From Rutpela maculata (Eukaryota; Arthropoda; Insecta; Coleoptera; Cerambycidae): DNA of 64,000 nucleotides. The DNA lies in NCBI GenBank assembly GCA_936432065.2, contig OW386286.2, forward strand, positions 266,991,987 to 267,055,986. Reading direction: 5' to 3'. The notes below the pieces were generated by a model. That model was not told the origin of the DNA, ran no database searches, and worked only from the letters and a program-made list of their open reading frames with translations. A program made the position numbers and the translations under genes. Shown here piece after piece: positions 45,912 through 56,873 of this stretch. Within the stretch, counting starts at the first letter, position 1, and every line of letters starts with the position of its first letter.

Positions 45912-48142
45912 TTGGCAATGCCTCTATATCATATTATAAATTCTTTTCTTACTTTAGGAACTTATCCAGATTTATTAAAAATTTCAAAAATCATTTGTTT
46001 GTTTAAAAAAAAACAACTCTCGGGACATTACAAATTATAGACCCATATCTCTATTATCAGTATTTTCAAAAAAATTTGAAAGAATAATTTTGAACGAAAT
46101 AGTTAACTTTCTAGAAACAAAAAAATATTTTCTGCTAGTCAACACGGTTTTAGAAAAGATCATTCAACGTCTACCGCATTACTGAGCTATTTAGATTATG
46201 TGTACTGAATTTAGACATGGGGAAAAAGTTGTTGCAATTTATGTCGATCTTTCAAAAGCATTTGACTGTGTGGATCATTCTTCTAAGTAAACTGGAATGT
46301 TATTGTCTACGTGGTCAATGTAATAGACTTCTTAAATCTTACTTTACGAACAGGAAACAATTGGTTGATTATTTTGGTGCAAAGTCTACTAAACTTGACA
46401 TTAGCTTAGGTATACCTCAAGGCAGTATTCTGGGGCCCTTATTATTTCTATTATATATAAATGACATAAATCAACATGTAACATCTTTCCATTGTGCATT
46501 TGCAGACGATATTACAATTGCAACAAGTGACAAAAATATAGCTCTGGCAATTGAAAATTTAAGTTCCAATTTGCTATCAGTTTCACAATATTTTACAATT
46601 AACCATTTAATAATAAACAGGGAAAAAACCTTTTTTTATGCAGCTTCATCCTATAGGTTCACATTACACTGCTAGCCCTCTTACTCGGTTGGAAAATAAA
46701 ACTATTCAACAGGTGAAAGATTTTAAATTATTTGGAATACATATTGATTTATCTCTAAACTGGAAATCACATATTAATTATATTTGTACAAATGGGCGAA
46801 TATCACAATATGCCCAAGAGGCTGCAGTGATTTCGGAAACGTAAGTTAGACAGCTCCCGAACAAAAAAACAGGTGTGTAAGTAGTTGTTTTGCTATTAAA
46901 CGTCTGTCTAATATAGCCTCCGATTAAAGACATAACATAGTCACATTATATGTCCATTAAAATGGATAGATGAACATCACATCCCATAGGCAACAGTGGC
47001 GTTGTGTGTGTAGAAAATGTGTAGAATGGTAAATATTTTCATTAAAATGAATTATTGCAATTCCTGCATTACCGGCTCTTTATATAACGTGATGTAGGCA
47101 TACGATATTACAGTAAGATAAATATGTATTGAAAGGATATTAAAATTTAATTGCTATTTACTTTATAACTGTAAACTGAACTTCATCATGTTACGACTAT
47201 GGAACGATCGATTTTCTTCTTTTCTAAACTGCTTTCTGCAAACGGCACAGCACTTTACTATTTATTTGCACAAAATATATTGTCACTAAACTGTGTAAAT
47301 ATGAATAGAGAATTTTATTTAGGTATTAAGCAAATCACAATTTAAAATAAAATTACTTTTTCACCAGTTTTTGGTCGGAGAACACGAAAAACATTTATTG
47401 ACATTAATGGCCGAACTGTCAACTGAGATTATGATAAACAAACTGATGCCGATCGTGCACGAGCGGCCGCGAATACGCCGATGGGCCAATCAGCAACTTA
47501 TGGGAAGAAGTGCCTTAGATTGTGAGTGTTTCAGCGACAAATAAATCAATGCCATTATGTATCTAGATATAAGTTCTTTAATCGGAGAATATAGCCAACA
47601 GGAATACTGTAAAAACATTTTATTTTGCTAACTTTGACAGTCGTATTAGATATGGAATATTTTTTTGGAGTAAATTACAGGGCATCCTGCAGAGACACAT
47701 TTATAAATGACAAAGTTTTAACGCTTCTATGTCTATATATTTTAGAAATATTAATAATTGTAAAAAAGAATCTAGATAAATTTAATTTTCACTATGATTA
47801 TGCCACACGACAATTTGCAACGTTCTACACACAGGCTGGAACTATACAAATCGAAAAACTACTACAGAGGATCAACTTTAGATAACAAGTTAAATGTAAA
47901 TATAAAAAACATTAATAATATAAAACAGTTCATGTCAGGCAGAAGGTCTTTTCTAGTAAATCATGCTTTTTACTCCGTAAGTGAATACTTAAATTTTAAT
48001 TGATTATTGATTTGTTTTTTGTTTTCTACTTTTCTAATTGAAAATATAAATACTTTTCTCATCTGTATTTCTTTATATTGACTTGTCCTATATCATTGTA
48101 ATGATCGATTGAATTAATAAATGGCTATTCTATTCTATCTAT
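45912..48142 (+). pseudogene. Jockey/CR1-type LINE, 5'-truncated, with internal insertion
   Basis: The most complete retrotransposon here. RT sequence starts with MPLYHIINSFLTLGTYPDLL and NYRPISLLSVFSK (about 45915-46080, with a frameshift between). It continues with QHGFRK- and VAIYVDLSKAFDCVDH-type motifs in shifted frames. The 152-codon frame 46217-46675 has GIPQGSILGPLLF (from residue 65) and the catalytic FADD (residues 95-98). A second frame (46638-46844) has FKLFGIHIDLSLNWKSHI. After a break, 47680-48003 gives SCRDTF, LTLLCLYILEIL and HAFYSVSEYLNF. The 3' UTR ends AATAAATGGC then (TTCTA)n near 48142. Frameshifts make it inactive. Confidence 0.85.
46800..47640. other. Non-LINE segment inside the LINE copy
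   Basis: LINE homology stops near the HINYIC sequence (~46790) and resumes near 47660. About 60 residues of RT C-terminus are missing and ~800 bp of unrelated DNA takes their place, beginning around GGCTGCAGTGATTTCGGAAA. Clear TIRs or target duplications were not found, so its nature is open (insertion or insertion-deletion). Confidence 0.5.
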
Positions 48143-49894
48143 GAAATATGCCATTTGGTCCATATTTTAGTCCTGCAAACTTTCTTTTTATCTCATTACC
48201 TACCCCTATGAAGTTGACATGTTTGATACTCTGAAGAGATATATAAAAACTTGAATTTGTGATGAACGCTGTCCTCATTACACCAAAACTATAAACATGT
48301 GCAAAAGTAAATAAACTTTCGCCTGAAGGCGTACAGAATATAGAGCACTTTCATGCTTGCCGTCATATTTAAGATGCTACATTTATATCTCATTCCACCA
48401 AATTCAATAATCATATGCGGCTCGACAAAAATAAAAATGAGCTCTAAAACGCGCTGGTCTATAAAGCTCCCCGCTCTATTTTGAATAAATGCACATCCAG
48501 ATCCCGTGGTCAATTTCCGAAAAGGACACCAGTGTCGCATAAAGCGGGTAGGTCGAGACATCAGATGGATCTGGAAATCAACCGGTTGAATTATTGAGGA
48601 GTTACATAAGAGCATCTGGTGTCTCGGGCGACGCGATGCCGTCGTATTTCCGCCGCGACGCACTCCAAGCAAATGAGTATTTATGAAGGTAGACGCGACT
48701 CGACTGGCAAAATAAATCCATCTTTAAATATTTCTTAAAATGGCTCACAGTTTGTTTATTTCCATGGTATGCGATTCTAATAGCCTAGGAGCTGGAGGAT
48801 ATTTTGCGTGATTATTTTTATAAACTTTAAGCACGAGTGGTATTATTTGGGGAGAATATTTTACGAATAAATTAAGTGCATAAAAAATTGTTAATATTCA
48901 GATTTGATAATAATCGCCCCAGACGTTTTCTTCTCACTTTTCACTGTTTTCTGACTTTTATTTTCAATTTCATCATTTACGTCACATAAAAATGTATTTC
49001 CAAAACGACTCATCTAGTAAAAATCAAAGAAGGTATAAATATTTAACAAACGCAGCTGCAGAAACCTAGAGCTCACGGAATCCGCCATGTTTTAAATGTA
49101 ATGACAATTAAGAAAAACAAAATGCATTGAACCAGGTATTGTAATGCATAGACTGGTCCAGAACTGCTGAGAAGTCTTCACTGTAAAGAGTTCTCGGGCA
49201 CGCTTTGACCAATCACGTTACGAGAAAAGACAGAGAGAAGAGCACTACTGCATTTACCAATCTCCTGCCTTTACGTTATAATGTTGCAAATATCAGAAAA
49301 AGAAATGAAATATTATTCTAGTACCGCCATCTAGTAACGCTACATTAGAACCACACGCCAAACTATATACACCAGTGAACTATTCAATAATTTTTATATT
49401 AAAGTGTTTATTGATATATATATATTTTTACCTATTTAATCCTTATTTTTAATTTAAGAAGTTTAATAATTAAGTTAAGGTTTCCTCGATTAAGCAGAGA
49501 GAACTTTAAGTACAACAAATCATAATTTATAGTGTTGTTACTTTATGATAGATTACCGTATGTAAAGTACATTTTTACTTTATTTGTTTCCAGAGTGAGT
49601 GTGTTTAACTTGTACGTATGTAATAATTGTGTTGCCTGCTTGGTAGGCACTTCTCGATAGATTTAGTTGCCACAGTGATAATTATTTTATAACTACGTTA
49701 CTATAAACCATTAAAAACTTCATTTAACTTGTCCCTGTATGACCTATATTACTTTGACTGTACTTGTTGCCTGAAGGATTTTTTATCTGATTAAATTGTG
49801 GTAAGAGCCTAACTAACAATCTATAAATTCAAAAAATAAAAGTGGGAAAATTGAAATAGTTACAGATAGCCTTGGCATTGGAATTAGGAGTTGT
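48143..49894. other. Unassigned DNA with a GC-richer island
   Basis: 48290-48700 is clearly less AT-rich than its surroundings, and a 127-codon minus-strand frame (48672-48289) stays open across it. The protein is unlike any family I know. A host exon, a non-coding RNA or a decayed element are all possible. AGATGGCGG (CTCF-like, minus) occurs near 49333. The rest is AT-rich. Confidence 0.4.
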
Positions 49895-50380
49895 CTACTA
49901 ATGTAATTCAATGCTTCGACAGTATTAGCTAGAAGAGTGGTTGTTTTGATTGGTTTTCCAATAATGAGTGTTTTAAAGTGTTTTCTAGGTAGTATATTAG
50001 CGTGACCCGATTAAGGTACCAATATACAGAAAGTAGATAATTTCATATTAAATAAAAAAGTGTGAATGACTAAATTTGAATAAATGATTTAAGTATTTTC
50101 AATACATTTTTTGCTTTAAAATGCTAAGAATCCTATCATGTAACTCAATACTTCGTCAGTATTAGCTAGAAGAGTAGTTGATTTGATTGATTCTCCAATA
50201 ATGAGTGTTTTAAAGTATTTACCTAACTAGTATATTAGTGTGCCCAGATTAGGGCAACAATATACAGAAAGTAGGTATTTTCATAATAAATAAAAGTTGT
50301 AATTTGCATAATACCTAAATAATATTCTCTAATCATGATAAAAGCAAATAAATAAAAAATAATTAATTGTAAAAGAATAG
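49895..50380 (+). repeat. ~240-bp repeat, two units
   Basis: CAGTATTAGCTAGAAGAGT occurs at about 49920 and 50158 (238 apart), with CCAATAATGAGTGTTTTAAA and CAATATACAGAAAGTAG following in each. The second unit is nearly identical to 41000-41270. It ends where an RT fossil begins. Confidence 0.85.
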
Positions 50381-50770
50381 TATTTTTTGCACTGATCTCA
50401 GGGACTAAAACTTTGTTATCGATGTTTATTTGAAAATTTTGTAATTTTTATTTGAAGCAAATAATATAACCTTACACTTCCTAATTTTAGATTATGCTCT
50501 ATTTATTCAGTTTTTAAAATATCAAGGTCATAGAGTTAAGTTGCTGCCGAGCAATGGCAGAATCTTGGCATGAAAAACTTAGGTAAACCTGTGTATCATC
50601 AACATATACCTGAATTTTACATATGTTTGAAAAACGTAATGTACCGGGGGTAAAAACAGAAAACAAACAAGGCCCAAGAACTGATCCCTGAGGCACCCCC
50701 GATAGGACTAAAATACACAGAAAGACCATAGTATTGGAATTTTGCATATATAAACTAGTGGAAGCATTAT
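50381..50770 (-). pseudogene. Non-LTR RT fragment (palm motifs)
   Basis: The minus strand reads SGVPQGSVLGPCLF, then YVDDTQVYLSF (catalytic YVDD), then a decayed stretch ending in KVLVPEIS near 50410. This is a Jockey-type RT palm. The 157-codon open frame 50987-50514 is misleading: its first ~70 codons come from an adjacent SINE and only the rest is RT. Upstream and downstream domains are missing. Confidence 0.8.
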
Positions 50771-50990
50771 ACCTTCGCCGATTTACTGAGGTTTTTATAT
50801 AATTGTTACACATTCTATAGGATACTCTTCTCAGTTTTCCTGTAAATAAAGTTTTTGGACATTCTAAATTTTGTGATACCAACTTTATTGTAAAAAAGAA
50901 ATATATGAAAAAAAAAATGAAAAAAAAAAACCCTGTCCGGGATTCGAACACAAGGCCTCTGGATTGCCGGACAAAAAAACAAAACAAAAC
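50771..50990 (-). mobile_element. tRNA-derived SINE fragment
   Basis: The minus strand starts with the tRNA-like B box GTGTTCGAATCCCGGACAGG (~50950) but lacks a clear A box. The body has GTTGGTATCACAAAATTTAG, ATAGAATGTGTAACAATTAT and CAGTAAATCGGCGAAGG. It shares this layout with the better copy at 62275-62515. Confidence 0.7.
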
Positions 50991-50994
50991 AGAT

Positions 50995-51536
50995 TTTATT
51001 TCTTAAGTTTAGTACAACTATGTGCCTTGCCGGATCCTGGCCCGGATCCAACCAAACAACCACGGCACGTGGTGCTGTGGTGAATGTAAGGGGCAGGTCC
51101 GGTTCGGCTTAACGGTTAAGGGGGAGGGGGGATTAGCTCACCTGTTTGCTATAAACAAACTTAAAAACTAATAATAATATTAAAAATTGCTGTCTACGCA
51201 GAGACCTAAAACTAATTAAAAACAACACAACACTTGGCACAGCACTTACAAAATTTGGGTTGTTGACTCGGGTAAAAAGCTAAACGAAAAAAACCATACG
51301 AGAACTGTCGCCCTGGTGGTCTCCCTGCCTCCAGGAAGATATGATAATATAAAAGAGTATCGTTTAAAATGTTATAATTTTCAAGAATTTTCTCGGCCTA
51401 AAAAGAATTTACGAACAAAATGACAAAAAGAACAAAAAAGAAAAACAACAGAAGCATAAAAACGAACAAATTGAAAAGGAAAGGGGGGATTAAAGATAAA
51501 GTTTAGGTAAGATGATAGGATAGGGTTTTATAAAGG
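50995..51536 (-). mobile_element. Jockey-type LINE 3' UTR
   Basis: Follows the RT C-terminal frames on the minus strand. It contains C-rich and G-rich phrases, TTTTTAATTAGTTTTAGGTC, and the conserved end CCGTGGTTGTTTGGTTGGAT...AAGGCACATAGTTGTAC, then an AAATAAAATCTG and (TTTTG)n tail at about 50995. The same 3' end is seen at 11515-11765. Confidence 0.75.
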
Positions 51537-52066
51537 TTATGGTAGGTGAAGATTTGGCCAAGGGAGTTGCCGGAAAATAGGCAACGCCTGGTATGATAGG
51601 CGGTGTCTCAGATTAAATAATATTGCATTATGCTGTCTGATTTGAGTTATGTTGCGGGTTAGCGGACTATCGCCCAGTTTGTTGGTGTAAAATTTCTGGG
51701 AAATTTCCTGGACGTAGTCCGCTAGTGGGGTTATGTCGTGGCAACGTGCATAGAGATCTCTGAGGGAGTCTGAAATGAGGCGCATAAATTTGTGTTCTAG
51801 AACTTTAAGATTGCGCATTATCGTGGCCGGTATGCTGCACCATGCCGGCGCTGCGTATGTGATTGCCGGCCTGATCACATAGTGTACAACAGTTTTTTAT
51901 TATTTCTGTTAAGTCCGCTACCCCTGGCCAGGAGCGGGTACAGACTCCTGGTCATGAAGTAGACCTTGCGTACTGTCTCGTTGATATGGGTGTTAAACGT
52001 CAGTCGTTTGTCTAAGTTCACCCCCAGATACTTTACGCACCGTTGAATAGGAATATCTCTACCCAT
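51537..52066 (-). pseudogene. Jockey-type LINE RT C-terminal region, one frameshift
   Basis: The first frame, 52066-51875, reads VKYLGVNLDKRLTF, HINETVRK and LYPLLARGS, then NKKLLYTM. A one-base shift at 51875-51878 moves to the second frame, 51878-51537, reading IRPAITYAAPAW and ISQKFYTNKL. It ends in a stop at 51537. These are the standard conserved blocks after the RT palm in Jockey elements. The palm itself is missing; upstream lies a 48-bp hairpin and then a piece of RT N-terminal palm. Confidence 0.9.
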
Positions 52067-52076
52067 GATCGAAATT

Positions 52077-52124
52077 GCCGATCAAATACAATATACTCTT
52101 CGTTTTTGCGAAGAGTATAATAAT
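52077..52124. repeat. 48-bp hairpin terminus, isolated copy
   Basis: GCCGATCAAATACAATATAC then TCTTCG-TTTTT-GCGAAGA and GTATAATAAT. It folds as ATACTCTTCG/CGAAGAGTAT. It is identical at 47 of 48 bases to 63412-63459, where it ends a larger repeat. Here it stands alone between two LINE pieces. Confidence 0.85.
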
Positions 52125-52310
52125 GACTGATTGTGTCAAATGCTTTCGAAATATCAAACATGACAACAGCAAATACTTTTTATTGTCCATTTCTGAAATA
52201 ATGTCATCAGTCACTCCCGTCAATCCAGTAGCTGTACTGTGGCCCTTTCTAAACCATGTCCGATATTGATCAATGATACTGATATCACATATATATTTAT
52301 CTTATATTTT
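52125..52310 (-). pseudogene. LINE RT fragment with motif A
   Basis: The minus strand reads QYRTWFRKGHSTATGLTGV, DDIISEMDNKKYLLL and, after a frameshift, FDISKAFDTIS. This covers the GFRKGHST and catalytic DxSKAFD blocks. It may be the upstream part of the LINE at 51537-52066, with ~150 residues lost between. Confidence 0.8.
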
Positions 52311-52349
52311 ACTGTTGATACGCTACTCTCTCCAACATATTTTACATTA

Positions 52350-52549
52350 AGGCACGTTTGCACGCATCCAGTAATTTAGTCGAGTCGTTTAGTAATTTAG
52401 TACTCGATCAGTACTCGACCAATAAATACGGACAGCGCTTTCCACTAAGTCACTCGACTAAAACACGCTGTCCGCATTGGTCGAGTACTGGTCGAGTACT
52501 AAATTACTAAATGACTCGACTAAATTACTGGATGCGTGCAAACGCGCCT
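52350..52549. mobile_element. 200-bp MITE, TTA target duplication (Harbinger-like)
   Basis: Arms of ~85 bp: AAGGCACGTTTGCACGCATC...GTACTCGACCAAT on the left and the inverse AAGGCGCGTTTGCACGCATC... on the right, with very few mismatches. Flanked by TTA (52347-52349 and 52550-52552). A 3-bp TTA/TAA duplication is typical of PIF/Harbinger; no transposase. High arm identity suggests recent activity. Confidence 0.9.
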
Positions 52550-53001
52550 TTATAGGAAGAATGCGAATTGGTCGCAAGTTAGTCAGTGCACGTTATTAAT
52601 TTTAGGCAAAGGGATAATACGAGCTTCTTTCCACGAATCAGGGAAGTAACTTTTTACAGAAATTCCAAAAATTGTTTATACGAGTTATAAATAAAGTAGT
52701 ATTACTATGAGAATATGCCAGCAAAAAATATGCGCAGAAACGAGTTTGTGCGCTCCATCATTCTAAACCAATGAGAAAGAATTACGTGACATTCAATGTC
52801 AACACCAGTGGCAGCGACGGTAATAATAATAATAGAACAACTTTCTTAGGCAAAGTTTAGTAGAAATTACTATTCTTACACTTCTCCTGGACAAAGGTTA
52901 CTCGTAACAGTTGGCAAGTTTTAATTTACTCCATTTTCACAGTTCCTTGACCGCGAAACTTTTATTGCAATTACACATTCCTATAGGCGTCTGAATTTAA
53001 G

Positions 53002-53229
53002 ATGCCAGCGCCGAAGTGGAGAACTCGTGAACTAATTATAGGCTTTTTGTTTGTTTATGTGGAGAACACTTATATTGATTTTTTTCTGTTTATTGTTATT
53101 TTTGGCGTTAAAAATAATAACATTAATAATATAGGATCTAAAGGTTTACAAGATTTTGTTGTAAGTGATTTGCAAGACGTTAATGGCATTATTCAGCAAA
53201 ATTCATCTTTTTTTTTAGGTTATCTAGTT
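53002..53229 (+). CDS. Possible small spliced ORF (unsupported)
   Basis: ATG at 53002 in a good context (AAGATGCC) opens MPAPKWRTRELIIGFLFVYV and a hydrophobic stretch. A splice-like pair follows: GTAAGT at 53161-53166 and a T9-AG acceptor ending at 53218, a 58-bp intron of normal insect size. Splicing would end the protein at 53227; unspliced it runs to 53262 (86 codons). No homology recognised; could be chance. Confidence 0.2.
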
Positions 53230-53781
53230 TTTCCCTTGAAAAGTACAGTTTCTTCGACATAAACGGTGTCTGGCTAGTTAAATATTAATAAACTTAAATA
53301 TTTCTTTAAATTTATGTACAGTTGTAGTTTAAATCACTTTTTTTCAGGAAACATGAGTGACATTTAGGTTAAGCATATTGCAATGTATGGAACATTTGTA
53401 AAGCACTAAAAATGTAAAAATTCTAAGTGTGTGTATGAAGGGGAATATGATTTAAATGCAGGACATATTATTTTGTGTGATATACAACTCATATTCAACA
53501 CAAAACTTAATAAATAAATGTGTATGCTCTATGTTTACAAACAAGTGTCTCAGATTCAAATACCCATGAAATTAGTGGTACATTGAATATAACTGAAAAG
53601 ACATTTATTAATTCTTTAAGTAAAATAAATGAAACAGTATTTTGTAAAATATAAAATAGAAATATTCAGGGGATAAAACATAATAGTGCATGGTGCATTA
53701 GTATATATTACTTTTAAATATACTGGAATTACATATATTTACTTATTTCAAAAATTTCACTTACAATGTGTGATTGTCTAG

Positions 53782-53985
53782 GACGTTATTATTGCTACCC
53801 GGGCCACGGTTATTTGCACCAGCTTTTTCCCTCTCAATGCCTGGTTAAAGGTGTCTACATCAAAGAGGGTATGCTTTGAACATTGTCGTGCCAACTCAAC
53901 TTTCACGAGTTGTCCCTGCAATCTACAAAGGATACCGACTAGGTTGGCTCCAGCAAACTGTAGCCCCTTTAAACGCTATCATATT
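53782..53985 (-). CDS. Open reading segment of unknown origin, possibly a last exon
   Basis: On the minus strand a clean frame runs from about 53983 to the TAG at 53784-53782. It reads RLKGLQFAGANLVGILCRLQ, GQLVKVELARQCSKHTLF and DVDTFNQALRGKKLVQITVA. Composition is protein-like and much less AT-rich than its flanks. Immediately upstream are in-frame stops (TGATAG) and an AG, so it would have to be an exon or a decayed fragment. I do not recognise the family. The 129-codon plus frame 53851-54240 is probably its shadow. Confidence 0.35.
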
Positions 53986-54240
53986 TTTAATAACTTAGCA
54001 TCTCAGTTTATCATTTACTTATTGTTGATATCATCGTACACTAAAGAGACAATGACAGAAAAGCCCATAATTAGTTTGAATATTGCCCACCAGGTGGCGT
54101 ACTCCTTATTTTCAGACGCCTATACCCCAGATAAAGCTATTCCACTGGTAAAAATATTCGCGCATTTTGGCTCCGCCCTGGCATCTTCTCATAGTAATAC
54201 TAGTCTACATCCATATGTGGACTACAATATTTATCCGTAG

Positions 54241-56391
54241 TTAGGGAAATACCACCTGAATCTGTTGCACTGGTTTTTATTCATTTAAAAAACTATTCAG
54301 TATCAACGTCAACAAACTGGAAAGTATGATCGGTGAAATTGTTGTTCTCATAATAATGAATTTATATATCTATCAAGTTTCTAAAAATACTAGACAAAAC
54401 TGACCACTAGCTCCTAGTCTATAACGCCGTGGCAGTCGCGCGTCGGTTATAAATTTATTTTATTCAGAAGAGTTGAAAAGTTTATTGCTATCGATCTAAT
54501 CTGGCATAGGTCGAGATTTGTATTGATGAATTCTTAAGATGCCGAAGCAGAGCATTGGTTAGAAGCCGGAGATATAGGAACACTTACATCTGGAATTCTG
54601 TCAAATGCATAAACCCATTTGACAAACGCTGAGAAATGAAATTGAATAAATTTCTTGGATAAATACAAGCAATCCGGTTACAAATTCGTATTTCCCCTTC
54701 TTAACTCCCCCTATTTGATTTAAGGAAACTGGGTCAACTATGTTGACTGCCATTGTAAGAATCTACCAATATTTTACAGTTTAAGAGAGATCGAGTTGAC
54801 TTAATTCTTAAATATTTAATGCACATGATAAAAATAAGTATAAATCGTGATGTAGAATATAAAAAGGTAACATAGAGATGTTTGAAAAATCTGTGGATTT
54901 AGGAACAATCTCGAATAGAAATTCAAAACCTGTTAGTCTGCCTATTAATTTTTTGTTCCAGTTATTGCCATTGGTAATATGAGTTGAATGTACTGCTCAG
55001 GATTTTGATATTTTCGAAAACTAACTCTGAGTTTTCGCGCGTACATTTTGATTATATCAAATATGACAATAATGCAACTACTATTTATCTTGATGTTTTA
55101 GTTATTTTTTGACTTTATCTTTTGATTAAAATTGTACGTATGAACTCAAAATTAGTAAACCGTAGACGCATTAGTAGAACTATCTATTAAAGTACAAACC
55201 ATATAAAAATATAATATTACTGTTATATTCCTACATACTTTACAAGTGCGAGGGAGACAGAGAGCTTCTCCTCCATGATCAGAGCTCATTCCAGTATGTA
55301 ATAGAACTGACAAATAATAACGGATGACGTCACAGTTACTGGTGCCAAATAACTGCCGTTTTGAAATATCCAAATTCTTCACCGAAGAATTTTTTTCTCA
55401 CTGTATTAACATTAAAAAAAATCATAAATTTTAATACATTTTTTTGATGCTTTATCTATTTTCATTATAAAAAAGAAATCATGCAACTTCAAGTAACCTG
55501 TATTTTTATGCTACGTGAACAAAAAATTACAAAATGTCAAGAAAAATCAATTTCTGTTTAAAAATATAAGTGAAATAGATTTGAAATGTTTTTTAAAAAT
55601 TGTCCACTGAAAGTACAATCTACGCAATTTCGAGCAATTTTTGTTTAGTGTTACTTTATTGTTATAGAAGGTAACTTATAAACCATATGTCTGATATTTG
55701 TTTAATTCTCATCCTCTTCTCGTTGTTATTCTTTTCATGATTAATTAATTTCTTTTAATAATTATTTTCAATATTATGTTTTGACCCTTTTTAAAACTAT
55801 ATAACTTTTGAACTAGTTGAGATAATGAAATACGGTTTTCGCCAGTCTTCTAATTTTGATAAGTTATTTCCTGAGTATCCCTCTACATAGCGTATTTTCG
55901 GGGATAGGGCAACTTTGTTATTTCAAATGGAACACCCTGTAAATTTTTGGAAAGCCCATTGTTTCCCCTTTCCAAAAAGTCCATATTTATCATGGAAATT
56001 ATATAGAGTGATGGTTTATAAGCTTTTAAAGTGAATACTGTGTTTTATCGAAATGCTACGAAAAAAATAATGATTCACAAAGTAGACTATGGAAATAAAA
56101 GACAACATCACTTGTCACCGTCAAATTAGTTTATTGATAACTCGGGTACTTGTTACTTTAAGAAAAATGTTTACTTTAAGTGAAAAGCTAAGTGTGTAAT
56201 CTTTTTAAATATCCTGTTACACTTTGTTATATCGAGTTCCATATGTAAATTTTCAATATTAGTAATTGAAGTAACATGCAATTGCCAATAAACTAATTTG
56301 ACGTTTACAAGTGATGTTTTTTTTCTCATCTAATGTGCCATTTAATCTAAAATACAAAATTATATAATGTTACCTTATTTATTAAATTCAT
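54241..56391. other. Unassigned DNA
   Basis: TGACGTCA occurs at 55325-55332 within a 76-codon minus frame (55382-55152) of unknown nature. An ACAGGGTGTTCCATT end (minus, 55926-55940) marks another TIR remnant. Nothing else recognised. Confidence 0.45.
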
Positions 56392-56873
56392 TTTACTTCC
56401 ACATCCAGTGGAAGTATAGTAACGACAAAAAAAATTTTAAAAATTTTTATTGTTCAAATAGGCTTAGAATGTCATGAAACGTCGAGATTTCAAGTTTGAG
56501 CGAAAAAAAAAAATTCTGTCTGTCGGTCTGTAACTTTTTTTGTGCGCACGTTTACTCTGAAACCGTTTGAGATATTGACTTGAAATTTGGTACAAGTATG
56601 TACTTTAACGAGAACTAGAACTAGATTATATTTTCATCTTGTTCCGTCGAAGGGTTGGGGGGTAAATTTGGAGTAAACAGGTAAATCAAGCAGGTAAGAA
56701 TTCATAAAATTGATATTTAGTATAGACAAGAAAAGCTAAGATCTCAAAAGAAATTTTGGCATTAGCCACCCCCATTACCATTATTAAAGGGGATGAAAAA
56801 AAAATGTGATTTAGTGTGTGTACAAGAACCAGAAACCTCAAAATATTTTTTTACTTTATCCATCCCCCACTGT
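56392..56873 (-). mobile_element. HINE-like repeat, copy H (5'-truncated)
   Basis: Intact 3' hairpin at 56394-56414, a very short microsatellite (CTGTCTGTCGGTCTG), core and C-rich block. Homology stops in the CATCCCCCACT block at 56872, so the 5' end is missing. Confidence 0.9.

Noticed and set aside
50514..50987. 157-codon frame as a single gene
   Set aside because: It is a read-through of a SINE body into an RT fragment.
53851..54240. 129-codon plus-strand frame
   Set aside because: Its first part is antisense to the more protein-like minus segment 53782-53985, and the protein has no recognisable features; left as undecided background.
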